Source: Halicephalobus mephisto (lineage: Eukaryota; Nematoda; Chromadorea; Rhabditida; Panagrolaimidae). From it: a stretch of DNA of 64,000 bases. The DNA is taken from positions 62,001 to 126,000 of the forward strand of contig SWDT01000143.1 in assembly GCA_009193035.1 (NCBI GenBank). Reading direction: 5' to 3'. The translations under genes and the position numbers were made by a program. Numbering within the stretch: position 1 is the stretch's first letter; each line of letters begins with the position of its first letter. The notes under the pieces are model-generated. The model had not been told where the DNA came from. It did not search any database and saw only the letters and a list, made by a program, of their open reading frames with translations. This document shows, piece by piece, positions 39,545 through 51,520 of this stretch.

Positions 39545-41081
39545 ATGATGGGGGAATCCTCTATCTCAGACCCCTCCAATAGAGGCGAGCAAAGGATTCC
39601 TGTGAAGTCCATCGAGGTGATCTCGGTTCCTGAGAAGTATTACTGTTCCATCCCAGTGGTTACATTGGCAGCTTATGATAATGAGAAGAAAGCATATAAA
39701 CGCGACCCTGTTGGCATAGGTTCATTGTGCGTTGTCAACCCTGAACCCGATGTGTTGATACTCCAATTGAGTCGTCGAGATGAGATAAACAATCTTCAGT
39801 TTATCTTCACCAAGGATTCTGCTTTCACGTTGGAGAGTGGCACTCTCATTTTTGCTTCCGAGAAATGTAAGTATTTGCGTTTTCATATATCGAACTTATC
39901 TTGCTTGTATAGATGGAGTTTGCGCCTTTGCAACTCTGACGGATGGCGGATTGTCGAAGGTCTATTCATTTCTTTTGGGATTAAGAGATGGCACCTTACA
40001 AGAGAAGATCGCACAGGAGAATATGGAAAAGAATCAGAAAGAAAACGTTCAGAATGTTCTTACCAAGTTATTCTGTAACGCTAACGTTGTTCAAAATCCT
40101 AGGAATTACATTCCTGATAGCTCGATTAGGAATATAACTAGCAATTCTGCTCAAACTAGTTCTACCAACATCAGTGCTGAGAAGCCTAGGAATCAAGGAC
40201 CCAAGGTATCTCGGAATCCTAAGAACGACAAAACTTCCACCCAAACAACTCTCAAAGGAATTAAGATCTCTCCTAATGAGTTGTTTCCTCAGAAGAACGA
40301 AACAGATAAGAAGTCTTCAACTTCCCACCCTGCTGTTTCTACTGAGAATGAAATGTCTGTCTTGAATGACGTTGTAGCAAGTTCTCTCTTTGATGATCTT
40401 GCTGATGAGGAAGTTAGTCGTATTTCTGCAGCTGCTGATTATTTGACTTCTTCTCCTGTCGAGGAACGTTCTTCACAACTGTCAGAGACTTCTGGCGTAT
40501 ATCAGAATGACGGTTGGAGTCATCGGATTCTGGGCGCCTTCATCTACCTCTTGAGACTTGAACGGGTTGATGACCAGACTCTTCATGCTGTTTCTAGTCC
40601 ACATCCACAGATTAACAAAATTCGTCAAGCGTTGGGGATCGTCACTTCTTCTTGGATCACTCCTGATGATCTCTATCGCATTATCATCAACGGTACCTTC
40701 GATGAGTATAGAAAGCAGCGTTATCCGAATCTCCATCTCTTCTCTGGAGTTGATGCAACGTCCACTCTAGTCGCTACGGCCAATATGATAAGAGTAACCT
40801 GCTGTGTTTTTGTTGTTTTTTAAATATTTTAATTCCAGCAAAATCGGATATCTGAGACCACTCTCCGATGTTACAGTCGAGGTGAGGATGTCTCTGACCG
40901 TTCAAAAGAGGCTGCTTCCACTCTCGACATCAATCCTCGTGCCGAAATACAGCCCACTCCATCCGTTCTCGTTCCTCGACGCCGTACTCGAATACCCGGC
41001 TCTCGGTCCCCTGAGAAAACGTCGATGAGCACTCCAACTCCGATGAATGGCCGTCGATCTATCGTTCCTGGCCATCACTAA
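39545..41081 (+). CDS. Unrecognised 481-aa, probably nuclear protein
   Basis: Exons 39545-39866, 39913-40793 and 40839-41081 give 481 aa (a second Met follows directly). The first 115 residues form a compact beta-rich domain (KSIEVISVPEKYY, DVLILQLSRRDEINNLQFIF, YGVCAFATLTDG, VYSFLLGLRDG) that might be a PH/EVH1-like fold. A long Ser/Thr/Asn-rich linker follows (about residues 130-270), then a second folded block (WSHRILGAFIYLLRLERVDD to YPNLHLFSG). The C-terminus is basic with repeated SP/TP sites (PRRRTRIPGSRSPEKTSMST), typical of proline-directed kinase targets and nuclear localisation. No family identified. Confidence 0.8.
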
Positions 41082-41245
41082 TAATTACGTGACGAGGTTT
41101 CAAATTACCGGTTATGATGGATACTTGTCGATTCAGAATAATTCCGGGCTTACCGAATGGATTTGATTTTATTATAATCGTGATCTCTTATTGTCTATTG
41201 ACTACAGGTATGACTCCAATATGCATTACACGGATAAAACATGTT

Positions 41246-44200
41246 TTACAAAAGGGGAGTACAATCAGGGTCCCAAAAGTGGTCGCGAGTACCTTTCCAG
41301 TCTTGTTGACGCCATCCATTGAGGATTTGGCCTTCTTCGTCCTTCTCAACGTGCTTTTCCGTAACTTTGCATTCGAGAACTCCTAAAAGATTTATTAAAT
41401 TTTAGGGTTTTGATTTGAGTCGAGTGTAGGCCAATTTTAAAGGAGTGGAAATTTATTTATAAAAATTGTAGAGCTAAGTTCAGTCAGGAATGACACTTCA
41501 GGAGTTCCATGAAAGTAGTCCTTGCAAAATTACGTTAGACATTACACAGCCCTTCCCAACATTCGTTTAAGGAAAAGGGTGTGTTTTGAAGTCTCAACAA
41601 TTACATCATGAATGACAAATGTTATTAGCACTTCTTTGATTACGGTTGAAACTTCCCTTGTCGAGAAGAAGAATTATCGGGCTATTTGAGAAAATTGACT
41701 TTGTTTCCTAACTAGAGGCAATTTAAAAAGGATTTGCCCCATAATGTTTTTAGAGCACGAACTGTCATCATATCTCTACTTCCTTCTGACTCGACAGTTC
41801 ACTAATAAATTAGGAACATGCATGGCCTCAGGGTAGGACCGCGGCTTACTTGACTGTCTTAGGCTCAAAGACAACACGAGCTTTCTGTCGTCTATGCTGT
41901 TTTACTCGCTTCTGTTGAACTACGTTTACTTCAGCCGACTTTACCCATTTACGCTATAGAAAAAGCATAAATAGTCTCTGCTACATTCGGGTTTTGAGTA
42001 AAAGCGGTCAAGAAGGGGTATTGCGTGTGCTTTCCATGCGTCCGTCTTCTGTCATCGTCGAGTTAATTTTGTCTTCGTTTTCATCAAAAAGAAAGCTCTA
42101 CGGAGGAGATGAAGAAAGGTTAAGTAGTACTAGTTGAAGTCCTCAGAACGGAACTACTTTGTTATTTTGATATCTCTTTTGTTTTGAAAAATAGGAACTT
42201 AGTTTTTCTTAGGCCTCTATATCTCGTGTGGGAAAGTTTTGGTACGTATTTTTTCGTTTGGCAGAACCTTTTTTCCCACGTAACTGGAATAGTATAACTA
42301 AGCACACCTCGAAGTTAACTACTTGTCAGTTACGTGCCTGTGGTTTCAGCTGTCGACTTCGAAACTACTTTTCTCTCACATTGGTAAAACTTTTCCAGAG
42401 CGAGTTAATGCTAATTGCAACCAGCTTTACTGCCGGTCAGCTTGTTCTCTTTTTTGGAGCAATTTCGACTCGTTTTTCCTTGTTGTGAGAACAGAAATTT
42501 GATGCATTATATATTTACGCGAATTAAGTTTTTCTGAACTTACTTGTCATGGCTCCGATTGAAGATCCTGGGAAGAACGACTCTGAACATTGGTCTTCCC
42601 TCAAAGTCCATGGCTTTTGATTCCAAGTCCTGGAATCAGCACGCATGTTCTGTGGAAAATGCTGACGGATGACGTTTGTTGGTTCATTGTGATTACTGCA
42701 ATTTGTTCTATCCTCGAAAATGAATAGATATATTTTACTTACTGTACTGAGTAATTGTCTTGATCTCTACTTTCATGATAGCTCTGACTCATGACTGACG
42801 GAGATCGTGAGTAGGATTGGGCTCTGGATTCACTCCTTCTATTAAAATCGTCTCTGATTCGTTCGACTTCGTTAACGGGGTTGAATACACTTTGTCCTAG
42901 GAGGAAATTCGCTGTCGTAGTTGGAGATTCTGTGTAGATTCTATGTTGGTAATTATGGTGTTGTTCAGTCCATGGAACATTGTTATTATGTACTGGTTCT
43001 GTCTTCGAAGTTTGTCTTTTCGGCTCGAAAATAAAGTACTGTGTCTGATTCGGGGAGTCGACTGTTCGGGAATTTATTTTCCTGACAACCTGATCATTTC
43101 GCCAGGTACGATAATTGTTGACAGGAGTTGTATTAGTCTGTGTCTTGATTACGTTGTTTACAAGGGGGGCCGGACGTGTTTCTGAAGCTGTTCGTTTGTT
43201 TGTGTCTGGGGAACTTGATTGAACACGAAGACGTCGTTGTACAGATTCTTTAGCTGCATCTACGAGTCCTGGAACGAAAACAGACACTCCACCTTTGACT
43301 GGGGATTCTGGAGGATCTTTCGAGTCCATTGATTGTTTATTTGCCACCATTTGAGGAGGTGGAGGGGCCGGAGAGGGAGATAAGACTGTTCTCGGGGAGT
43401 TCTCGCCACTTCTAGATGAAGTGAGAGAGACTCGTCTGAAGTAGAAACTCATTGGTTCTTCATAATTCGTCTGAACTGCTTTAGATTCAAATTGTTTCTC
43501 TTCTGTAGTAGTTTTTGATTGTTCATCTTTTAATTTTTCTTCTGTCGTTTGATCTTCGTTGTTGTTCTCAACCTCTTCTTCTCCAGGTTTCCCTTCATCA
43601 TCGGGATTTTCGACCACAACTTCTTCAGATTCCTCAATGGTTATTTCTGGAACAACTTCAGATCGATTTTGTTCTTCTCCATTGTTCATGTCTTCAGTAA
43701 CTGCATCTTCATTATTATCCTCTGGATTTTCTTGTGAAATATGTTCTGTAAGATCTTCATCTTTTTGACTTGCCGTTTCTTCATTTATTGATTTCTCCTG
43801 AGATGATTCTTCCAAGTCTTCTGACTCAATGACGGTAATTTCATTATTGTCGAGGAAAGTCTCTTCATCGTTCAATTCTTTATCGGAAACAGGTTCGGGA
43901 ATTTCAGATTCTATATTTTCAACGTTTTGTTCAACTACATTCTCTTCAGATTCAACTTTTCGATCCTTGTCGTCTGCTTTGTCTTCAATTTCTTCATTTT
44001 GTTGTTCTTCAATCTGATCCATTTCGAAATCCACTTCTTCATTAGTCCATTGAGTTTCTTTGTGTACTTTTCCTCTAGCAGCGGCTTCTGCTCCTAGAAT
44101 CCAAATAGACAACATGAGCATTTTGAAAAAGTCTGGTTCAGGATCTTTCCACAGATACATTGGGAAGAACTTTATCCTCGGATTCTCTTTAGAGAAGATA

Positions 44201-45343
44201 GTAGGTCTTATCTGTTTAATGATGACCCATTTCCAGGGATAAGGAATAGTAGCACTTGCTTGCTTCCGCCATCTTTTTTTTGAGTTGATGGAAATGCCCC
44301 CCGAATATCCTTTTTTGGCATTAGATAAAGTTGAGCAAGCAACGTCTCGCTTTTTAGTTTGATGTTCTTCTTCATTCCCTCTGAAATTATGACGAATAAA
44401 TTTTTAGAAATATATTAGATGCCTTCAATAATTAAGAATTCCTATTTTATTTTTCGACAGAAAAATAATAGTACTTTGACAATGAAAATTTCTCAAGATT
44501 ATTCATTACACTTTTTTGAATTATGCCGGATGACCAGAATACCCTCAGGCCATTACTCATTGATGTTTAATTACAATGTTTCTTCTTTTTATTTCGACTC
44601 GAAAGTAATCTTTAAGAATTTTTCTAGTTTGCCTTGTCCTCTATAAAACTTGTCCTCATTTATGCTGCTTATGCAAATCCCTTCGCAGTACAGCTAAAAG
44701 AAATCTGCTTCCGAGAACTTTCTTTTTGCATGATGAGATGGTAATGTTATTTGAAATGTCATTATATTCCCAAGAGCCATATTTACGAGCCTACACTATT
44801 CGAGTAATAGTTATGATTATTAATTACAACGCCATTTTTCCGACTTTTTATAATATGTTTAGAATTTCATGAAAATTTTTGTAATTTCGCAAATTCCAAA
44901 AATAATTTTTGAAATCAGTATTTAAATTTGGGAATTTTCCAAGGAGTTCTACCAATTCATGCTGAAATAGCTTTACAACAATTTATATAATCCCCATATA
45001 GTAGGCTTCAATCGAAGGTTGTAAATGTGAAATTTTTAAAGCTCATAAGTATCACTAATTTCCTACATTACTAACATAGTCATGGCTTAATGTTTACATT
45101 TTCAACTTAAATGAAATATTCTACCAATTTCAATGTTATGAAGTCTGAAAACAACTCTCTGCGGAAAAATAAAAATCTGTCACTAACAGCGTTAGGCGGG
45201 GTATTTCATTTTAAAACAAATGTCAAAAACTTTTCCCATTTCTAATTACATTGTACTTTTCTACCGTGAAAAAGAACTTACGTGAGTAGATTGGAGAAAA
45301 AGTAGTAGGCGAACCAGAATAGGCGATGAATTTCTCCAAGCAT
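41246..45343 (-). CDS. Large acidic, mostly disordered protein with hydrophobic N-terminus
   Basis: Exons 45282-45343, 42743-44380, 42544-42695 and 41246-41382 join in phase to give 662 aa. The N-terminus MLGEIHRLFWFAYYFFSNLL looks like a signal anchor or membrane segment; a second hydrophobic stretch MLMLSIWILGAEAAA lies near residue 105. About 180 residues of Glu/Asp-rich sequence follow (EEVDFEMDQIEEQQNEE onward), then a Ser/Pro region with PAPPPPQ, and an Arg/Tyr/Asn-rich end closing with GTRDHFWDPDCTPLL. The family is not recognised; it may be a membrane-tethered scaffold. The first intron is about 900 bp and the last about 1.16 kb. The last exon could be replaced by an alternative terminal exon at 41846-41953. 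Confidence 0.68.
41383..42543 (-). other. Last intron of the acidic-protein gene
   Basis: A 1.16-kb intron. It contains one candidate alternative terminal exon (41846-41953) and otherwise no in-phase exon I can support. Confidence 0.45.
41846..41953 (-). CDS. Candidate alternative terminal exon (35 codons)
   Basis: After a TTTTTCTATAG acceptor an open frame reads RKWVKSAEVNVVQQKRVKQH and ends FEPKTVK before a stop. Its basic composition looks coding, but it needs a phase-0 donor, which the exon at 42544-42695 does not supply directly. A possible 17-nt micro-exon just upstream (ITWEKK) would fix the phase; this is speculative. Confidence 0.3.
   Translation of the reverse strand, partial: RKWVKSAEVNVVQQKRVKQHRRQKARVVFEPKTVK
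44381..45281 (-). other. First intron of the acidic-protein gene
   Basis: About 900 bp, AT-rich, with a short ATTCTAGAA-style repeat near 44860-44960. The small open frame at 44419-44646 (plus) has no support. Confidence 0.45.
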
Positions 45344-45737
45344 TCTTACCCGTATTTCACTCAATTTAGAGTTATGCAACGAGTGAAATAATAGTGATTG
45401 ACGAGAACTCGACCGTCGGGCAATTGGTCTAAGTGATGATTCCGCCGCTTAAGTTAGCTCATCCCCCGAGATAGGTTTAGCCGGACATTTGTCGGGATTT
45501 TAGCCGATCTTTTTATCTAGGCAAGGGAGCAAAAACTATGTAATTAATCACCTTCATAAATTCTTGTAACAAAAAGATAAAAAGTTTCACACAAATTAGG
45601 AAAAGAATACAATTTAATTTTACTTTCGTGTGGATTTATAGTTTTCCGGGAAGTAACAAGAGTTTAGTTTTAGTTTGATGATGGGATTCGATTGCTCACT
45701 GCCTTGGAATCTGCGGTAGATTTATCGTTATATCAAA
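45344..45737. promoter_or_regulatory. Bidirectional promoter interval, acidic protein / NACHT-WD40 gene
   Basis: Head-to-head start codons at 45343 (minus) and 45738 (plus). It has a less AT-rich patch near 45400-45500 and no coding exon. Confidence 0.4.
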
Positions 45738-48700
45738 ATGTACAAAAGGAAAGAAGAAGAAGCTGCCATGACGGCTTCATCGACTCCATCCAAAAAGAAA
45801 ATCGCCGCAGAAAAAGCGACAAACATTGTTAATAATTCCAGAATTCTCTTCATTGTCTTTCCTACACTCGAAGGTGAATTAGTTTCCATATAATAATTAA
45901 TGAAATTTTCAGAATTTGAGCCTGAAAGAGAAGTCTTGAGTAGTTACGTTTTGCCAGAACTTCAATCTTATTGCTGTGACCGCGATATTGATCTCGAATG
46001 TTGTACTTTTTTCGCGACGAACTTTGATTATGGACAGCTTAACTTTCTCTTATCCAATATTGAGCAAGGGACGGCCAACGTTCTGGTACTTTTTCACCTT
46101 TCTGATTAAAAATTAATGGTTTTTTACTGCAGGTGTTCATTGGAGATAAGTACGGTGAAGCTTTGCTTCCACTGGAGATTAGCCAAGATGAATTCAATGG
46201 AATTCAATCCGCTGCTTTGGAATTTTCTAAAGGTCATTATTATTTCTTTGTATTCATTGAATATGATGTATTTCAGATGTGAAATTACTCGAACAAAATT
46301 ATATTCTGAATAAAACGAAACAACCAAATGAGTATCGACTGAAAGAAAATATTTGGGATCCCGGAACTCTCGAGAAGTTACGAAATCTTCTACAACAGGG
46401 GGCGAAGAGGGCAAAAGACGACGGACACATTCATCAGATAAACGAAGAGGATCAATTCAAATTCCATCGATCGTTTATTGAAGTCGTCGTCAACGCTCTC
46501 ATCAACTCTTCACATACTCGGAACTTCTTTGTCGTCAGGAAATTCCAAGCTTATGAGGGAAAGGACAACAATGATCGGTGGATGGACCCTCCTGGAAGTA
46601 AGCTCGAAGCTATCAATAAACTCAAAAATGAAATTTCTACAAAAATCACTGAAACGAATTATTACCCTTACATCTGCAATATTCACGGTTACTCGGATCC
46701 ATCAAAGTGGTTTAAAAACAAGGATTCCGACAGATACAAACACGACCTTTCTACAAAATTATCTACAGTACTAAAATCAATATTAGGGATTCCATCGAAT
46801 TTGTCGTTTTCAGCCTCGAGTTATTCAGCTTCACCTTTGCAAGTCGCCTTGAGAGAACATGCCACTCATCAAAGATATATGCAGGATATTGCTCCGAAAA
46901 AATGGATAGAACGGTCCAATGTTGATAAGAAACTGACCTCAATAATTGAACAAGGAATGACCAAATCCACATTGGTCCAATTATACGGTCCTCCAGGTTG
47001 TGGAAAAACCGCAGTCATCTGTCGGCTTTTCGAATTGCTTCAGGAACAAAATTGTTACGTTATTGCTAGATTTTCTTATCTCACTGATTGTTCTGTATTC
47101 ATCAACGAACTCCTGAGGAACATTCTTCTCAAACTTTGTGAAATGTCGAAAACCTCAATGTCCCAGATGATTGGATCTTTCCATCTTTCCGACATTTTTG
47201 GGCATTACAAATCTCTCGTAGAGAAACTCGACCGACCTGTATTTCTGCTCATCGATGATGCTCATGTACTTAAATTTGGAAAAACTCTTTGTAGCATGGA
47301 GAAGCCTCTGAAAAAGTTGTTTCCAAAGCTTTCTATAATTTACACTTCCGTTCCATCTGCCCCATCATTAAATTGTTTTTCTCAACCAGAGATCTTTGAA
47401 CTCCCTATATTCACTCGGGATCAGATTATCGACATCCTTAAAAGCCAAGAAATAGAGAATCATCCAGCGCTCACGAGTGAGCAATTAGGACAGATACGTC
47501 AAAAGGTTGGCATTTTGAGTTGGAAGTTAAAAGTACAGTTTTTATAGATTAAGAAGTCTTCTGGGAGTATAATTGTAGCAGAGATACAGTATGATGAGTT
47601 ATTAGACGGATACCCAGACCCTAGTACGGACCTAGATGCACGGTTGTCTCGGATAGAATCCAAAGTCGGGATCGAATCCGTCAGAATCGTATGCCAACTT
47701 CTGAGTTCCCTTCCATTTGGCTTGACTCTCTTGGAAATCACTGATGGCTTCAGATTAAGCAAAAGGAATTCAGCAATGACCTTTGATCCAAAAGATGTAA
47801 TTTCCCCGATTCCACATATGGTCCTTAAGGCATTAGGTATTTCGAAAATTACTTTAATGACGTAATTTGGATTTATTGTAGGGAGAATGCTCGTCAGTGT
47901 TTACACCGACAGAAGAAGGGTCTTTATGTTTCGACATGCATTAATCGCCCAAGTAATTAGACAGCGTTATTTGCCCTCCATTGGAGAAGTTAAACTTGCA
48001 AATGAGACTATGGCAGAGCTTCTAGCAAGCGTTCCAAGTACGGAAGATGAACACGATCCAGTCACATCAAATCTCGTTTTCCCACAACCGATTAATCGAG
48101 AAAACGGCTCTGTAAATCTTCGTCGAGTGAGATACCAGTGGTACTATCTATTACACACAGGTAAGGGGCGGGGCAGGAACAAAATTGAAAAGCTGTATTT
48201 ATTCCATTTTCGTCGGTAGCAATTATAATATAGTATATAGTAGGATTCAAAGCGTTAATTCAACTTTATTCATGACCTGAAATCTTTTAAGGGAATTCTT
48301 TCATTTTTACATTTTCAGGAAAACTTGAGCAACTAAAGGAAACTACACTTTGCTCATTTAGTTACTTAGAAGCTTGTTTTCGTGGTTGTGGTATAGCCCA
48401 TTTGCTAACGATATTCGAGGAATGTTCGCAACAGATTCTGGATCACGATATTCTCGTTCTCTTCGAGCAGGTACTACTTCCGGCAATCCCCACTCTTATT
48501 CGAGATGAAGAACAACTCGTCTGTGAAGTCCTCAATCGACTTAGATTCACTAGTAACAAGAACAGCGAACGACTAAATACTGTCATCGAGCAATTGATGA
48601 CCTTTGCTGATACCTACAGCAGGGCTCCACTTTTTCTCCCTCTCACCTGTTGGATCAATCCTCCAAAAATGAAACAGGTAACTTTCATTTTTAATTCCAT

Positions 48701-51481
48701 TACTTTATTGGAGTCTTACTACAACTCTGTTAAGCTTGTTGCTAAGCGGAACATTTCAGGTTGTATCTTTCACGGTGCCTCAATGGAAGTCAAGCAAGAC
48801 AGTGGTCCAGCCAACACACAATCATCAACATTTGTTAATTAGTGGCAATGATTTGGCATTAGGACAGATTTTCATGTATCATATTGCAAGTACCATATTA
48901 GTCAAAACTTTTACGGGCCATACGGACAGAGTTTCCTCACTCTGTACTAGTCATGATGGACAGTTCTTTGCCAGTACAAGTCACGATGGAACGATCAAAC
49001 TGTGGAGTTACGCTTCTACGAAAGGTGAAAGTATGAAAACAATCAATGTCTGTAAATCGAGGATAATATGTGGTTTAATCAGCAATGACGACAAATTCAT
49101 TGTTGTTGGATCAGCAGATTCTACTGCCAGAGTCGTCTCTGTCGACACTGGGATCACTGAACGGGCATTCAAGGATCATACTGGTCCAGTTGTTGGACTA
49201 CAATTGTCTTCAGATAACTCATTATTAGTTACTGGTTCTGGGGACTTTGTTGTAATGGTATGGGATATTCAAGCGAGCGAGATTATTATCAAAATGAGTG
49301 GGTTAATGGCTCCAGTTACCTGTTTGGCAATAACAAGCAATGATGCGTTCCTTACTGTAGCTTGTGAAGATGAGACCCTCAAAGTCTTCAGTATGGTGTC
49401 GTCACAAGAACTTCATGAATTATCGGTTTGAAGGCATCTAAATTACGTCTTTAATATTCTGGTTTCAGGGTCATGAAGCACGGGTGAATGCCCTTGCGGC
49501 CTCAGCTGATGACTGTCAGTTATTTGCAGCAACGAAAGGAAAAGTTCTCTGTTACGACATCCACAACGGTCAACTTCTGGAAACTCTGGATTGTGGATCC
49601 AACTTGCCTGTGACATCATTGAAAATCACCAACGACAATTCTTTTGTACTAGCAGCTTGTGGAGACAGAATCCATATGTGGAACATGAATTCCATCGAAA
49701 GAACTGCTCCACATAACGAAAAAAGCAAACTGTCTTGTGTAAAATTGGCTCCAGATGAACGAAGTGCTGCGTGTGGCACAGTCGACAGTATCATTGCATT
49801 CTGGGATCTGGATTTATGTCGATGTCTGTGGTCAACGACATTACAGAAGAATGGGAAGGTTACAGCTTTGGATTTTACTCCGGATTCTTGCTATGTTTTA
49901 AGTGGAACAGAGCAAGGACAAATTTCAATGTGGGATGTTAGCAATGGCTTCATGATGAGGAATTTTCATATTCATGAAGCTTCCATTTCTTCAATTTCCT
50001 GCTTTTCTGACGGAAATCGGGTGATATCCTGTGACGAAGGTGGAATTTCGAATATTTGGCACATATACAATGGAGATGATCCACATGGTGTCGAAATCAT
50101 CTCCACTATTTCTAGTGTCAAAGGACCGTTATATTTGGGCAAAAATGATCTCGTCTTGATTGGATACAACCCCAAAAACACTAAAGAGTGTGTTTTCGTA
50201 TTCGGTAGTCGTTTAATTGTACCTTTTCAGAATGAATATCTGGTCTGTCGTGGACAACAAATTGATATTGAAGACAAAAGTTGGACATAATGAAGACATT
50301 CTGTGTTACAGTGCCAACAAAGCAGGAACTCTATTGGTAACAGGGTCAATGGACCAATCATTGAAGATCTGGCAAGTCGATAGTGGCTTCTTAACTCAGA
50401 TTCTTGTCGGTCACGATGACGTCGTCACTTGCTGTTGTGTAGCTGAAGATGGGAAAGTCGTCGTCAGTGGAGGCCAGGATAAACATATCTTCATTTGGGA
50501 TGTTCAAACTGGAACCGTAAAAACTTCAATTACAGCAAAATCCGTAATTTGTGCAGTGCAAATAACCCAGGATAACAGCGTTATTGTTTCTGGTAAGATA
50601 TTTTATAAAGTCGGCATAGTTAAACAAAAAATCAATATTTCTCTAAAATTTCCGGATTCCTACGTAGATAAAGCAAAAATAGGAAAAATGGTAATTCCCG
50701 TAACTTGCACTGAAATTGAATTACTCTTTTTTCCCCTTTCTTTTGCCAAAATTTAAAAATTTTCCAGAAATTCGTATTGATACAGTTCAAGAAAAACTTT
50801 CATATTTAATTTCTATAGTAATATGACTGATAATCATTTAATTTTGTGATTTAGCTGACCAAGATGGATGGATTGAAGCTTGGAACACGGAGACGAGTAG
50901 AATGTTCAGTTCTTTCAACACACATAGACAAATCAGTAATCTGATCATCTCCACAGACGCTAGTCGTATCTTGGTCCTCTTGACAGAAACTGCCCAACTC
51001 CCGATTCTGTGTCTCCATAACACTCCAGCGAATATGACTATTCGTCAAGAAAGACGGACCAAGAGAATCCAGAGTGCCTCCAGTTACGCAAGTAGGTAGC
51101 GGAATCACGTCGGATCACGAAGTTAGTGAACAAAAAGCACCAGAAAGTGCGGCTAGGTTTCGTGGGATTGTAACGTTGGCCGTTTTTCAGTGGCTTCTTG
51201 TTCACTTGTCTTAAGTCTCCCTCATCTAATCGATTTGAATTTCAGGCAATGCAAGTGAACATGAAGCTGGCGTCGATTCTGCTCCTTCAAAGACCCTTGT
51301 GACGGAGAAACCCGGTGAGTCGAAGAAATCCCCTAGAGAATCTCTAGCCGTGAACAATGGTAATCAAGCTAACGGGAATAAAACTGCGAGTGGACCAATT
51401 TCATCTGTGAGCAACAATAGTACGAAAATAACCTCTGTATCTGGTTCTGCAAAGAAATCTACAATGTGTTCTATTTTTTGA
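45738..51481 (+). CDS. NACHT and WD40-repeat protein (NWD1/TEP1-related) with C-terminal CaaX box
   Basis: Twelve exons (45738-45873, 45913-46085, 46133-46232, 46277-47505, 47548-47836, 47882-48160, 48319-48677, 48760-49425, 49469-50187, 50231-50592, 50855-51091, 51246-51481) give 1594 aa in continuous phase. Order of domains: basic N-terminus, a DUF4062-like region (FIVFPTLEEFEPEREVL), a STAND-type NTPase with Walker [12 protein letters not shown] and Walker B PVFLLIDDAH, a helical linker, then many WD40 repeats (such as GHTDRVSSLCTSHDG, SHDGTIKLW, GSMDQSLKIW, GGQDKHIFIWD). The tail is Ser/Asn/Lys-rich and ends KKSTMCSIF, a CaaX prenylation motif. Such proteins act as signal-dependent oligomerising scaffolds; prenylation would place this one on membranes. 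Its stop is only 39 bp from the BBS2 stop. Confidence 0.9.
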
Positions 51482-51520
51482 ATTTTAATATTTTCCTAAT
51501 TGAGAATTAAAGATTTTTAT

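Noticed and set aside
32625..41840. CCTCAGGG words (32628, 32967, 41825) resembling lin-4/miR-125 seed complements
   Set aside because: They are in introns or spacers, not 3' UTRs, and an 8-mer recurs by chance in 64 kb.
43515..44017. Several plus-strand Ser/Phe-rich frames opposite the acidic protein
   Set aside because: Antisense shadow of GAA/GAT-rich coding sequence (TTC/ATC codons).
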